In this document: one piece after another, positions 25,265-33,741 of the stretch
Layout of the letters: each line of letters begins with the position of its first letter
Numbering within the stretch: the first letter of the stretch is position 1
Origin: Paraburkholderia sp. NMBU_R16
GTDB taxonomy: Bacteria > Pseudomonadota > Gammaproteobacteria > Burkholderiales > Burkholderiaceae
Assembly (NCBI RefSeq): GCF_013282575.1
Contig: NZ_JAAAYE010000007.1
Location: 1-64,000 of the forward strand
Reading direction: 5' to 3'
DNA length: 64,000 bases
Position numbers and translations under genes: made by a program
Notes under the pieces: model-generated
The model's input: only the letters and a program-made list of their open reading frames with translations
Databases searched by the model: none
What the model was told of the DNA's origin: nothing

Positions 25265-26506
25265 GTGAAACCACTGCAACTCACCCACTTCACCGCGACG
25301 AGCTGCATCGGCAGAGGCCTCGACGCCACCTTGCAAGCGTTACGCGAGTCCCGCGGCGGCCTCGCGCCCTGCCGCTTCGAGCGTGCCGAACTCGAGACAT
25401 GGATCGGCACCGTCGACGGCGTCGACGACACACCGGTACGCGCCGATCTCAGCGCGTTCGATTGCCGCAATCATCGGCTCGCGCAACTCGGTTTGACGCA
25501 GGACGGTTTCGCCGAAGCCGTCGAATCCGCCGCGGCGCGCTACGAGGCCGCGCGCGTCGGCGTATTTCTCGGCACGAGCACCTCGGGCATTCTTCAGACC
25601 GAGCTGGCCTATCGACGACGCGACCCGCAAAGCGGCGCGCTGCCGGCCGACTTCCACTACGCCGAAACGCACAACACGTACTCGCTCGCCGCTTTCGTGC
25701 GCGCGTACTTCGGCCTCGCCGGGCCGGCAGCGGTCATTTCGTCGGCATGTTCATCGGGCGCAAAGGCTTTTGCTTCGGCGCGCCGCATGATCGAGGCCGG
25801 GTTGATCGACGCGGCCGTTGTCGGCGGCGTCGATTCGCTGTGCCTGACCACGCTTTACGGCTTCAACTCGCTCGAACTGCTTTCTTCCGAACCCTGCAAG
25901 CCATTCGATATGACGCGCAAGGGCATTTCGATAGGAGAGGCGGCGGCATTCTTCCTGCTGGAGCGGCCGCGCAACGGCCACCGTGCGGGGATGGGTGCGG
26001 GGACGAACGATGACGCGATCCTGTTGCTCGGCATCGGTGAATCGAGCGATGCGCATCATATGTCGTCGCCACATCCGGAAGGGCTCGGTGCGCGGCGCGC
26101 GATCGAAGGCGCGCTTGCGACGGCCGGCTTGAGCCCAGCCGATATCGACTACATCAATCTGCACGGTACCGCGACCCCGAGCAACGATGTGGCCGAATCG
26201 CTCGCGCTCAACGCGCTATTCGACGGAACGCCTGCGAGCTCCACCAAAGGTGCGACCGGGCATACGCTCGGCGCGGCCGGCGCGCTGGAGGCCGTTGTTT
26301 CGGCGCTCGCGTTGCGCCATCAGTTCGTGCCGGCCGGGGTCGGCACGACGCAGCCCGATCCGGTCTTGCAACTGGACTATGTCCTTGCAAGCCGTGACGC
26401 GCGAGTGCGTACCGTCCTCAGTAACTCGTTCGGTTTTGGCGGCACCAATTGCAGCCTGATTCTTGGCCGTCGCGACAGTGTGCGCGGAGGAAGCGAAACA
26501 TCATGA
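25265..26506 (+). CDS. Beta-ketoacyl-ACP synthase (FabF-like) of the aryl polyene cluster
   Basis: Condensing enzyme of 413 aa with a complete active site: Cys162 (SACSSG), His300 (LHGTATPSND), Lys328 and His333 (KGATGHTLGAAG). It would perform decarboxylative chain extension of the aryl-polyene acyl chain with malonyl-ACP. The start is a GTG at 25265, 5 bp after the deacetylase stop. The stop overlaps the start of the Cys-less partner, matching the KS/chain-length-factor pairing of aryl polyene systems. Confidence 0.93.
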   Translation: MKPLQLTHFTATSCIGRGLDATLQALRESRGGLAPCRFERAELETWIGTVDGVDDTPVRADLSAFDCRNHRLAQLGLTQDGFAEAVESAAARYEAARVGVFLGTSTSGILQTELAYRRRDPQSGALPADFHYAETHNTYSLAAFVRAYFGLAGPAAVISSACSSGAKAFASARRMIEAGLIDAAVVGGVDSLCLTTLYGFNSLELLSSEPCKPFDMTRKGISIGEAAAFFLLERPRNGHRAGMGAGTNDDAILLLGIGESSDAHHMSSPHPEGLGARRAIEGALATAGLSPADIDYINLHGTATPSNDVAESLALNALFDGTPASSTKGATGHTLGAAGALEAVVSALALRHQFVPAGVGTTQPDPVLQLDYVLASRDARVRTVLSNSFGFGGTNCSLILGRRDSVRGGSETS

Positions 26507-27318
26507 GCAAGACGAGCGCATATATCGAGGGGCTCGGGCTCATCGGCCCGGGCTTCGCCAATTGGCCGCAAGCCGTTCCAGTACTGAGTGGCGCGCAGGC
26601 GTACGTCCACGCGCCGGCCGCCATTCCCGCACCCGCCGCGCTGCCATCGGCCGAGCGACGCCGCACGAGCCAACCGGTCCGATTGGCGCTCGCCATCGGC
26701 TTCGAAGCGGCGCAAGCGAGCGGGCGCGACGCCGCCGCACTGAGCACCGTCTTCACGGCATCGGGTGGCGATGGCGAGAACTGCCACGCAATCTGCGAAA
26801 CGCTCGCAGGCGACGAACGGGAGATTTCGCCGACCCGGTTTCATAACTCGGTTCATAACGCGCCCGCGGGGTATTGGAGCATCGCGGCCCATGCGATGAG
26901 CTCCTCGAACGTGTTGTGTGCGTACGATGGGAGCTTCTGCGCGGGGTTGCTCGAGAGCCTTTGCGCGGTCAGCGTGGATGCGCAGGAAACGCTCCTGATC
27001 GCGTTCGATACCGAATATCCCGATCCGCTGCGCGGTGTGCGCCCTACGGCGGATGCATTTGGCGTCGCGCTGGTGCTGACGCCGCGCGAAAGCGAGCGCA
27101 CCGTGGCCCGTATCGATGTGGAGTTGACCGATGCGCCGGCTACGACGCTCGCGTCGCCGGCACTCGAAGCGGTGCGTCTCGGCAATCCTGCGGCGCGTGC
27201 GTTGCCGTTACTCGAAGCGCTGGCGGCGAAGCAGGCCCGGACCGTCGTGCTCGATTATTTGGACGATTTGCGTCTGCGGGTCCATGTCGTGCCCGTCGAT
27301 GCCCGTAAAGAACCCTGA
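26503..27318 (+). CDS. Ketosynthase-like chain length factor (N-terminal domain only)
   Basis: Protein of 271 aa of the Ketoacyl-synt_2 type. It aligns with the N-terminal half of the neighbouring ketosynthase, but the segment equivalent to the active Cys reads CAYDGSFCAG with Asp142 at the Cys position, and the C-terminal His motifs are absent. It should therefore be catalytically dead and act as a heterodimer partner that sets chain length. The ATG overlaps the KS stop (ATGA), and the dehydratase follows after 4 bp. Confidence 0.85.
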   Translation: MSKTSAYIEGLGLIGPGFANWPQAVPVLSGAQAYVHAPAAIPAPAALPSAERRRTSQPVRLALAIGFEAAQASGRDAAALSTVFTASGGDGENCHAICETLAGDEREISPTRFHNSVHNAPAGYWSIAAHAMSSSNVLCAYDGSFCAGLLESLCAVSVDAQETLLIAFDTEYPDPLRGVRPTADAFGVALVLTPRESERTVARIDVELTDAPATTLASPALEAVRLGNPAARALPLLEALAAKQARTVVLDYLDDLRLRVHVVPVDARKEP

Positions 27319-27322
27319 CGCA

Positions 27323-27811
27323 ATGACTGCTGACGATCGACTCTCACTGCCACTCGATCATGCGTGGATCGCCGCGCATATTCCCCATAGTGGCGCGATG
27401 TGCCTGCTCGATGAAGTCGTGCAATGGGATGAAGAAACCATCCGTTGTACGGCAACGAGTCATCGTGATCTAGGTAACCCGCTGCGCATGAATGAGCGTC
27501 TTGCCGCCGTTTGCGCGATCGAATATGCCGCGCAAGCGATGGCAGTACACGGCGCGGTTCTCGGCGCAGCCTCGGAGCGCCCGCGCGCGGGGTTTCTCGC
27601 GAGCGTGCGCAACGTGCAAACGCATGTCGAGCGGCTCGACACACTGGAGGCGCCGCTTGTCGTCGAAGCCACGAGAATCAGTGGCGATGTCAACAATATC
27701 CTCTATCGGTTCGTTGTTAGCTGTGATGACCGAACGATAGTCGAAGGGCGGGCCGCGGTGATTCTCGATGCCTCGGCTGTCGGTGCGATCTCGTCGCAAG
27801 ATGCGAGTTGA
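27323..27811 (+). CDS. 3-hydroxyacyl-ACP dehydratase (hotdog) of the aryl polyene cluster
   Basis: Hotdog-fold dehydratase of 162 aa. IPHSGAMCLLDEV carries His22 in the position of the FabZ catalytic His, and AIEYAAQAMAVHG provides the acidic partner on the long helix. It would create each double bond of the polyene after ketoreduction. It is the last gene of the right arm. Confidence 0.88.
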   Translation: MTADDRLSLPLDHAWIAAHIPHSGAMCLLDEVVQWDEETIRCTATSHRDLGNPLRMNERLAAVCAIEYAAQAMAVHGAVLGAASERPRAGFLASVRNVQTHVERLDTLEAPLVVEATRISGDVNNILYRFVVSCDDRTIVEGRAAVILDASAVGAISSQDAS

Positions 27812-27872
27812 AAGGATGGCCGGTTTTCGGCACTCCCATGAATTTTATGACGATGAACCAAGGAGCAATCAT

Positions 27873-28169
27873 ATGAGAACAACAGTCCGTCGTTTGCTGC
27901 TTGTCGCCTTGATTCCGGCGATATTAAGCACTGCCGCTTATGCGGATGTGAAGGAAACGGCGCATGAAGCGAAAGAGAACGTGAAAGCCGCCGGCAAGAA
28001 ATTCGGCGAGGATGCGCGCGAGGCTGCACATGGCGCGGCCAGTACCGCCAAGGCAGCCGGCCACGCCATCGCGAGCGGCGCGCGCAGCGGGTACTACGCG
28101 ACCAAACATGCTGTCCGGAAGGCGGTCGGTAAGGATAAGGCGACGTCGGACGAAGAGACGAGCAAGTAG
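27873..28169 (+). CDS. Small secreted helical protein, unknown function
   Basis: Protein of 98 aa with a signal peptide (about 1-24, cut near AYA). The mature part is charged and helical, built from imperfect 11-residue Ala/Lys/Glu repeats (VKETAHEAKENVKAAGKKF, quoted in part), like LEA or apolipoprotein-type amphipathic helices. It ends in a Lys/Glu tail. AAGGAG precedes the ATG. It could be a periplasmic stress or membrane-binding protein; no function is assigned. It lies 61 bp after the pigment arm and could be co-transcribed. Confidence 0.8.
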   Translation: MRTTVRRLLLVALIPAILSTAAYADVKETAHEAKENVKAAGKKFGEDAREAAHGAASTAKAAGHAIASGARSGYYATKHAVRKAVGKDKATSDEETSK

Positions 28170-28208
28170 CCGAAGCCTGGGCGGTGGGTGGCGTTCGATG
28201 AGCTTCGG
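28170..28208 (+). terminator. Weak hairpin after the small secreted protein
   Basis: CCGAAGC (28170-28176) pairs with GCTTCGG (28202-28208) over a 25-nt loop right after the stop codon. There is no T-tract. The rest of the gap to 28399 holds nothing recognisable. Confidence 0.3.
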
Positions 28209-28399
28209 CGACGGATCGCAGCGTTGCAGGGTTCTTAGATTCTGTTTTGCAGCCCCAACGCCGCTCAACCGCCTCCCAAAACTGGCAGTACGGCAGCGGC
28301 GAATTTCCATGCCAATATCGCGAGCCCAGCCCTAATGAACCGGACAACGGACTTGTTGCCGGCGCAGTTGGGTTTCTGCCTCGATCGAGAAAATGCCGC

Positions 28400-29378
28400 A
28401 TGTGTAGAATGTTTGGGCTATTCGGAAGCAATAAGCGCGAAAAGGTCATCGAGATCATCGAATACCTGAACGCCGGAGGACCAGACGAGCAAAACGTTCG
28501 ATTTCTGCGCACCGGCTTGCTCGGGCATACTCGTGTGCCCGTCAACGGCCTGCTAAATGGCAGTCAACCCTATACTCTCGACGGCCGGCACTGCATATTC
28601 GTCGGAGAGATCTACAACCACAGGGCGTTATCGTCCACATACGGAATCGCCCGAGACGTAGATGATGCCGATGGTTGCGTCATCTTGCCGTTGTTCGATC
28701 GCCTCGGCCCTCGCTTCGTCGAGAAGCTCGAGGGAATGTTCGCCATTGCCATCGTCGACACGCGGCAAAACGACAAGCTACGTCGGCGATCTGGCAGCCA
28801 TACCCAGCCGCCTTCGCGCCCGCTTGATCGAGCCGGAGGCGCTCGACATGCAATACGCCATGCGATTGGAGGACTTCATTCGCAACCTGCCTGGATGCGG
28901 CTGGTTCCGCAAGATTCTCCACTTTGAAGCGAAGCATCGGCTGCCGTATTACATACTCCATCGAGTGGACGCGCTGAGCATGGCCCATTCGGTCGAGGCA
29001 CGCGTTCCATTTTGCCTGCCTTCGGTCTATCGACACGCGTTGGTTTGCGAAAACGAGCAACTGGTTGACCGGCAGGCGCGCAAGCGGCCGATCTATGATT
29101 GCGCGCGAGGCATTTTGCCGGAAGCGATCATGACGCGGCACAAGCAGCCGTTTTTGCTGCCGATTGCTGGGATGTTGCGGCCGGGCTTTGCGATATTCGA
29201 TTACCTCATGGACACGTTGGGCTCGTCTTGCCGAACGTTCGACTTCATCAACAAGGACGTGCTGCTCGGATGCATCGAGGAAAACGTGAATCGGCCGACT
29301 ACGGCTCTCGGCAATTCGATTTGGGCTTGGCTGATCTTCGAGTTGTGGGCCAATGAGCACGACGTCGCGTTCCGTTAA
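28400..29378 (+). pseudogene. Broken asparagine synthetase (AsnB-type), internally deleted and frameshifted
   Basis: The 5' part (28400 to about 28775) encodes the glutamine-amidotransferase start of an AsnB-like enzyme: M-C-R-M-FG with nucleophile Cys2, then GHTRVPVNG, FVGEIYNH and LEGMFAIAIVDTR. Beyond about 28780 homology continues in another frame and far downstream in the protein: the C-terminal synthetase region LPYYILHRVDALSMAHSVEARVPF (quoted in part) through to a stop at 29378. The ATP-pyrophosphatase loop (SGGxDS) and the region around it are missing. A deletion plus frameshift has inactivated it. Codon use is less GC-rich than in the flanking pigment genes. Confidence 0.82.
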
Positions 29379-30240
29379 GCCTGGAACTGCCATCTCTATC
29401 CTGTTGTGCCCGGTCAGCCTCGCGGGCATGGGAATGTTCGTCAAATCGACGAAGGGCGTGCCCGAATCGGCCTTGTTGCTCGCGCGCTTCGGCGTGCCCG
29501 CATTGATTTACTGGGGCCTGCTTTCCCTAAAGCGCTATCCGTTCACGAGTATTCGCCCGCATAAGCATCTGCTACGCGCGGCGCTCGGATTCTTATCGGT
29601 GTGTTGCCTGTTCGCCGCAATCGCTCGCGTCCCCCTATCGACAGCGCTATGCCTGTCGTACACTTTGCCGTTCTTTGCGTATGCAATCTCTTTGATTTCC
29701 GGGCGGGAACGCCTCGACGCCAGAGGCGTGTTCGTCATCGGAGCACTAGCGGGCGTCGCGTGCATGACCAACCCGAATGCGCATGCCGACGTCACCGGCA
29801 TGGCTTTTGCGCTCGCATCGGCGCTCTTCGGCGCAATCGCGCTCTATGAAATCAAACGCGTCGCGCGATCCGAGGATTCGGACGCTGTACTCGTCATGTA
29901 TTTCACGATTTCCACGATCGGCCTGACGATCTATATGCTGTTCTTCGATAAAGCCGCCATGCAGACGGTAAGCCCGGTGCCTTGGGGGAAGCTCGCCCTT
30001 ATCGGCATTTGCGGCTTGCTCTATCAAGTCGGACTCGTCACTTCGCTGAAGGAAGTGTCGGTGTCGCTCGTCTCGATGTTCCTGCTGTTCTCGGTCGCCA
30101 TCAGCTTCGTTGGGGACCTGCTCTTGTTCAAATCGGCCTTCACCTTCGCCGGTACGATCGGTCTCGCCATTCTTGCCGCCAGCATTCTCTGCTTCCAGTA
30201 CTGCGAAAGTGCGGCGCGAAAACGGCGAGAACCCGCTTAG
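29353..30240 (+). CDS. EamA/DMT-superfamily permease
   Basis: Drug/metabolite-type transporter of 295 aa with ten predicted helices in two EamA repeats (about 14-135 and 150-285). Its start overlaps the end of the asnB remnant by 26 bp, so the two were once an operon, perhaps making and exporting an amino-acid-derived product; that is inference. Its stop overlaps the arsH stop tail-to-tail by a few bases. The substrate is unknown. Confidence 0.88.
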   Translation: MSTTSRSVKPGTAISILLCPVSLAGMGMFVKSTKGVPESALLLARFGVPALIYWGLLSLKRYPFTSIRPHKHLLRAALGFLSVCCLFAAIARVPLSTALCLSYTLPFFAYAISLISGRERLDARGVFVIGALAGVACMTNPNAHADVTGMAFALASALFGAIALYEIKRVARSEDSDAVLVMYFTISTIGLTIYMLFFDKAAMQTVSPVPWGKLALIGICGLLYQVGLVTSLKEVSVSLVSMFLLFSVAISFVGDLLLFKSAFTFAGTIGLAILAASILCFQYCESAARKRREPA

Positions 30241-30992
30241 TCGATGTCGTCTTGCGGCGCCGCCGCCTCGCCAGGCCCCACCGCGCGCGACGCAAGGTCG
30301 GTCGCCGGATCGAGCGGCCGCCCTGCTGCGACACGTTCGCTGTATCGGTCGACGAGGTAATCGGACCGCCCGCGCAGCAGCAACGTGAACTTCACGAGTT
30401 CCTCCATCACGTCGACGAGGCGGTCGTAGTAGGGGGACGGCTTCATGCGCCCTTGCTCGTCGAACTCCTCGAACGCTTTGGCGACCGAGCTCTGATTCGG
30501 GATGGTGAACATGCGCATCCATCGGCCGAGCTGGCGCAATTGATTGACCGTGTTGAACGATTGGGAGCCGCCGCTCACTTGCATGACGGCGAGCGTTCGG
30601 CCCTGCGTGGGGCGGATGCCTCCCATGAAGAGCGGTAACTGGTCGATCTGCGTCTTCATGACGCCGGAAATCGTGCCGTGACGTTCAGGACTGCACCAGA
30701 CCTGTCCTTCGGACCAGATCGAAAGGTCGCGCAATTCCTTGACCTTCGGGTGGTCGTTGCCTTCGACCGCATCGGGGTAAGGCAGCCCGCGCGGATCGAA
30801 TATGCGCGTCTCGGCACCGAAATGTTGCAGCAGGCGAGCGGCTTCCTCTACGAGCAAGCGTGAATAGGAGCGCTGGCGCAACGAGCCGTAGAGCAGCAGG
30901 ATGCGTACCGGTGGGGCGTCCGGCATGCCCAGGCGCGCCGCTATTGCGGTGTCGAGGAATTCGGGATTGGCGGCTGGGAGGAGAGGATCCAT
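30237..30992 (-). CDS. arsH: ArsH, NADPH-dependent FMN reductase (organoarsenical resistance)
   Basis: Flavoprotein of 251 aa with [16 protein letters not shown] as the FMN-binding loop, [17 protein letters not shown] and the [18 protein letters not shown] region that define ArsH (quoted in parts). Characterised ArsH proteins oxidise trivalent methylated arsenicals and reduce quinones or azo compounds. No arsR, arsB or arsC is nearby, so it stands alone here. It is convergent and overlapping with the DMT permease. Confidence 0.93.
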   Translation of the reverse strand: MDPLLPAANPEFLDTAIAARLGMPDAPPVRILLLYGSLRQRSYSRLLVEEAARLLQHFGAETRIFDPRGLPYPDAVEGNDHPKVKELRDLSIWSEGQVWCSPERHGTISGVMKTQIDQLPLFMGGIRPTQGRTLAVMQVSGGSQSFNTVNQLRQLGRWMRMFTIPNQSSVAKAFEEFDEQGRMKPSPYYDRLVDVMEELVKFTLLLRGRSDYLVDRYSERVAAGRPLDPATDLASRAVGPGEAAAPQDDID

Positions 30993-31261
30993 TACGTCGA
31001 GATGAAGGCAAGTGTCTGGGAGGCGATTAGCTTACGGCAACGGCTCGCATTTGCACTGGCAGAGGTGTTTGAAGGAGATCTGCTTGATCGCCACGCGCTT
31101 CGTGCGTGGCCGGCCGTCACCGATGATAACGGCTTCGGTTCCGCGCGCGACAAAGTCCCTCGTGTCGCGAAGAAACAGGCCGCGACCCTCTGCCGCCTTT
31201 CGTCAAGTCGCGGATTCAGCCCACATGCGGTCTGCGGCTCGGTCTCGGCCCGCGAGTTCGG
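30993..31261. other. 269-bp intergenic stretch upstream of arsH with an unassigned open frame
   Basis: On the minus strand an open frame of 56 codons (31032-31202) has codon use like real genes here and reads ...LFLRDTRDFVARGTEAVIIG..., ending in a Cys-rich CQCKCEPLP, but has no ATG, GTG or TTG near its 5' end. On the plus strand, codons from 31002 read [20 protein letters not shown], which recalls a DUF1800 motif. Neither is strong enough to call a gene. Confidence 0.3.
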
Positions 31262-32374
31262 TCATAAGTCCGGCATGGGCTTGATTTCGACCAGCCGCTG
31301 GATGCGGTGCTGAGCGAGATACGCGGCGAGTTCGAGATCGGTGGGAATGGGTTCGTCCGCATATTTCTGTGAATGCCTGATACCCGCATGGAGCGACGCC
31401 AGTTCTGACCAAGGACGCGCGGAAGGCCCCGATCCGTCGGTGGTGCGCTGAAGTGTTTCGTCATGCATCGCAAATGGCACTGGAACCGGATCGGTCGTGA
31501 TGTTGACGTCGTACTCGGCCGCACGATAGCCATACCGAACCGTCTCGCGGGCCCCCGCCAGTGTGTTTTCTGGCGCGATCCTGAACTCTCGCGGGTCGGT
31601 TTTCCCGCTGAACCGATGTGCAACCAGTTCTGGGCAGTGCCATGGGGGCAAGTCGTAAGCGTCTTGGGCTCTGCCGTCGGAGCCTGTTCCTGCTTTTTTG
31701 TCCCAACGTAGGCAGGCGTCAGGAGCTATCTCATGAATCATGTCGGTAACGACGCTGTCGATCCCCCAGGAAAACAACTGCCTCATTCTGTCCAAGTCAT
31801 TCACCGTGTAGCACATGATACGGAATCCACCTTCATGCGCCGTCTTGATGATCTCAGGCGAAATATCGGTGTGGTCCAGATCTATCGCGACGCACTCAAG
31901 GCTGTGCAAACGATCGATCCAGTTGCGAGGCAATCTCCCGGTTTCGACGTTCAGCACGCGCTGCAACTCCGGGGCCGCTTCACGCGCGCCTCTCAGAGCG
32001 GGTTCCGAGAATGACAGCATCAGTGGTGGGACGGCCTCTGATCGAGATGTCTCGAGCGTTTGAAGGGCTACGGCAACGCCTGTGACATATTCGATCCCCC
32101 CATTCTCGTTGGCATGACGCAAGGCCGCTTGATGTCGCCCCAGCAAGGTTAGAGGACGGCCCGCACCGCCGGTTTCGGCATCATCCGGCTTAGCGGGGGC
32201 TCCGCCAATGGGTCCAGTCCGTGCTCGCTTCGGCAGTCCATCGAGTCGCGGAGAGTTCCCCGGCGGCACACCGCCGGCTGCTGGCACGGCGGTTGGGGAA
32301 GCGTCATTCACGGCCGATGCTTGCGGAATATCAATATCGCGCGGCGCCCGCGAACTGCCAGACGTTCTTTCCAT
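31262..32374 (-). CDS. Glycerophosphodiester phosphodiesterase with swapped half-barrels
   Basis: Protein of 370 aa. Residues 1-75 are a Pro/Ala/Gly-rich disordered leader. Residues about 97-220 match the second half of a GDPD barrel: LMLSFSEPALRGAREAAPEL (117 on), MCYTVNDLDRMRQLFSWGID and VVTDMIHEIAP. Residues about 248-368 match the first half: VAHR (H253, R254), IAPENT (E269, N270), AEYDV (E287, D289), MHDETLQRTT (H304, D305) and EIKP (E363). All first-half catalytic residues are kept, but the halves are in reverse order to normal GDPDs, so the protein appears circularly permuted. The ATG at 32374 has GAAGGG about 10 nt upstream. There is no signal peptide. The leader resembles those of secreted effectors; that is inference. 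Confidence 0.82.
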   Translation of the reverse strand: MERTSGSSRAPRDIDIPQASAVNDASPTAVPAAGGVPPGNSPRLDGLPKRARTGPIGGAPAKPDDAETGGAGRPLTLLGRHQAALRHANENGGIEYVTGVAVALQTLETSRSEAVPPLMLSFSEPALRGAREAAPELQRVLNVETGRLPRNWIDRLHSLECVAIDLDHTDISPEIIKTAHEGGFRIMCYTVNDLDRMRQLFSWGIDSVVTDMIHEIAPDACLRWDKKAGTGSDGRAQDAYDLPPWHCPELVAHRFSGKTDPREFRIAPENTLAGARETVRYGYRAAEYDVNITTDPVPVPFAMHDETLQRTTDGSGPSARPWSELASLHAGIRHSQKYADEPIPTDLELAAYLAQHRIQRLVEIKPMPDL

Positions 32375-32880
32375 GATGCAGTAGCCCTTCAAATAGCTCG
32401 AGCGCACGGCTCGTTGCAGCATTAGGTAGTCAGGAAAACATAGTGCACGCTCAATTCTAAGAGCGCTGATCGCTGAAAGCCGACGGCTTTCGCGACGCAC
32501 GCGATGGCCAAACGACGTTTTTGTCGCGATGAGCGTGGTTGGTCGAACGCAGCCCAGCGTGGCCGCCATGCATGGCGTCGTCGACGCATCGCACGATGCC
32601 TTTCATTGCATTTCGCCCAGTGATACCGCATTTGACGTATTTATCGCGGACCTGCTGTTCCCGTACCTTTCCAAATACGCGAAACGCGTCTCAGATCAGC
32701 CCCGTCGATCCGAGTTCATTCCAGAGTTGCAGTGACGTTCATTCATTCCTGAGGCGGCCGCCCGGTCGTGGCAGCTTCCCCTTGCCGGAACGCATCACGC
32801 TGATACACCGGCCGCGCAGCCTAAACGCATCACATACATCACTCGCAAGTCCCCACATTGCTTTGAGAGGAGCAACGAAC
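32375..32880. promoter_or_regulatory. 506-bp divergent intergenic region with a strong hairpin
   Basis: Between the leftward GDPD and the rightward DNase I-like gene. A hairpin at 32470-32495 (TCGC-T-GAAAGCC, GAC loop, GGCTTTC-GCGA; 11 bp with one bulge) lies 96 bp upstream of the GDPD start. No gene is supported; short open frames here lack recognisable homology. Promoters for both genes must be in this region. Confidence 0.5.
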
Positions 32881-33561
32881 ATGACTTACATCACCATCGC
32901 AGCGTTCAACATCGAGAAAAACGGGCAGTCGTCGGATCCCTTCAAGCAGCAAAAGGTTTCCGAGTTCGTCGACTATTGCTGTAAGCGAGGAACGGATTTG
33001 ATCTTTCTCTGTGAGGTGCACTCGGCGCGGATCCAAGACTACGTCGCCTTTCTGAAGAGTGTGTATTCCGAGCACTACCATTGCGAATCGCTCGACGGTG
33101 GACATAGCAATGCCTATGTCGTCATGCACAAGAAGTCCGTCGGCTTCAGCCTATCCTACGACCAGTTGAACCACCTGAATCGCAACTTCTTGTTGTGTAC
33201 GATCGAGAACAAGCTCGGCGTCGGATTTGCTCATTTCAAATCCGGTCAGACGGGCCTGACAAAAAATCAAATCGAGAATGCCGCCGAATTTGTGAACGGT
33301 ATGCTCGGCGACACATGGGCCATCGCCGGCGATATGAACTGGGATATGGCCAACTTCAACAAGCTCAAGCTGCCGGCCGGGTCCCACTGCGCGAGCTGCT
33401 GGCCCGATATGACGCAGGCCAGCGGCGGCATCTTGGATTGGTGCCTTGCAGGCAAGGGCGTCAAACTCGCGGCAGCGAACGGTTACACAGAGTTCCATAA
33501 GGACTTCCAGACGATGGATGGTCCCGATCACCGGCCGGTGTTGTTTCAGCTCGAGTTTTGA
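32881..33561 (+). CDS. Endonuclease/exonuclease/phosphatase (DNase I-like) family protein
   Basis: Protein of 226 aa with the EEP fold. AAFNIEKNG (N10), FLCEVHS (E45, metal ligand), FAHFKSG (H118), AGDMNWD (D151, N153), LDW (D187) and the terminal GPDHRPVLF (D216, H217 catalytic pair) cover the expected active site. It has no signal peptide. Family members cleave DNA, phosphoinositides or nucleotides (ExoIII, DNase I, CdtB, sphingomyelinase), so the substrate is open. AGAGGAG lies just before the ATG. Codon use is less GC-rich than in core genes, suggesting recent transfer. It stands alone opposite the permuted phosphodiesterase. Confidence 0.85.
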   Translation: MTYITIAAFNIEKNGQSSDPFKQQKVSEFVDYCCKRGTDLIFLCEVHSARIQDYVAFLKSVYSEHYHCESLDGGHSNAYVVMHKKSVGFSLSYDQLNHLNRNFLLCTIENKLGVGFAHFKSGQTGLTKNQIENAAEFVNGMLGDTWAIAGDMNWDMANFNKLKLPAGSHCASCWPDMTQASGGILDWCLAGKGVKLAAANGYTEFHKDFQTMDGPDHRPVLFQLEF

Positions 33562-33741
33562 TTGGGGGCTGGATGCGGGAGAGGCCGTCGGCGCCAAGCT
33601 CGCACGGCTGCATCAGCGGGCGCCTTCGCACTTTCGCGATTGCGCCCGACGTGACCGATTTCGGCGACGTTCTTGGCGTTCTGCGTGGTGCGCGGCTTAC
33701 TGCTTTGCCGTCCATGCAATCGCTTCATGCCGCACGACAAG
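33562..33741. other. 180-bp convergent gap, nothing recognised
   Basis: Between the DNase I-like gene and the copA stop. No hairpin with a T-tract and no coding frame with recognisable homology was seen. Confidence 0.5.

Noticed and set aside
31002-31080. Plus-strand [20 protein letters not shown] resembling a DUF1800 motif
   Set aside because: Only about 13 residues match, codon use is poor in this frame and no further family motif follows.
32612-32635. Possible hrpII/PIP box (TTCG-N16-TT) near the permuted phosphodiesterase
   Set aside because: The second half reads TTGA instead of TTCG and it faces the wrong gene; no type III secretion genes are in the window.
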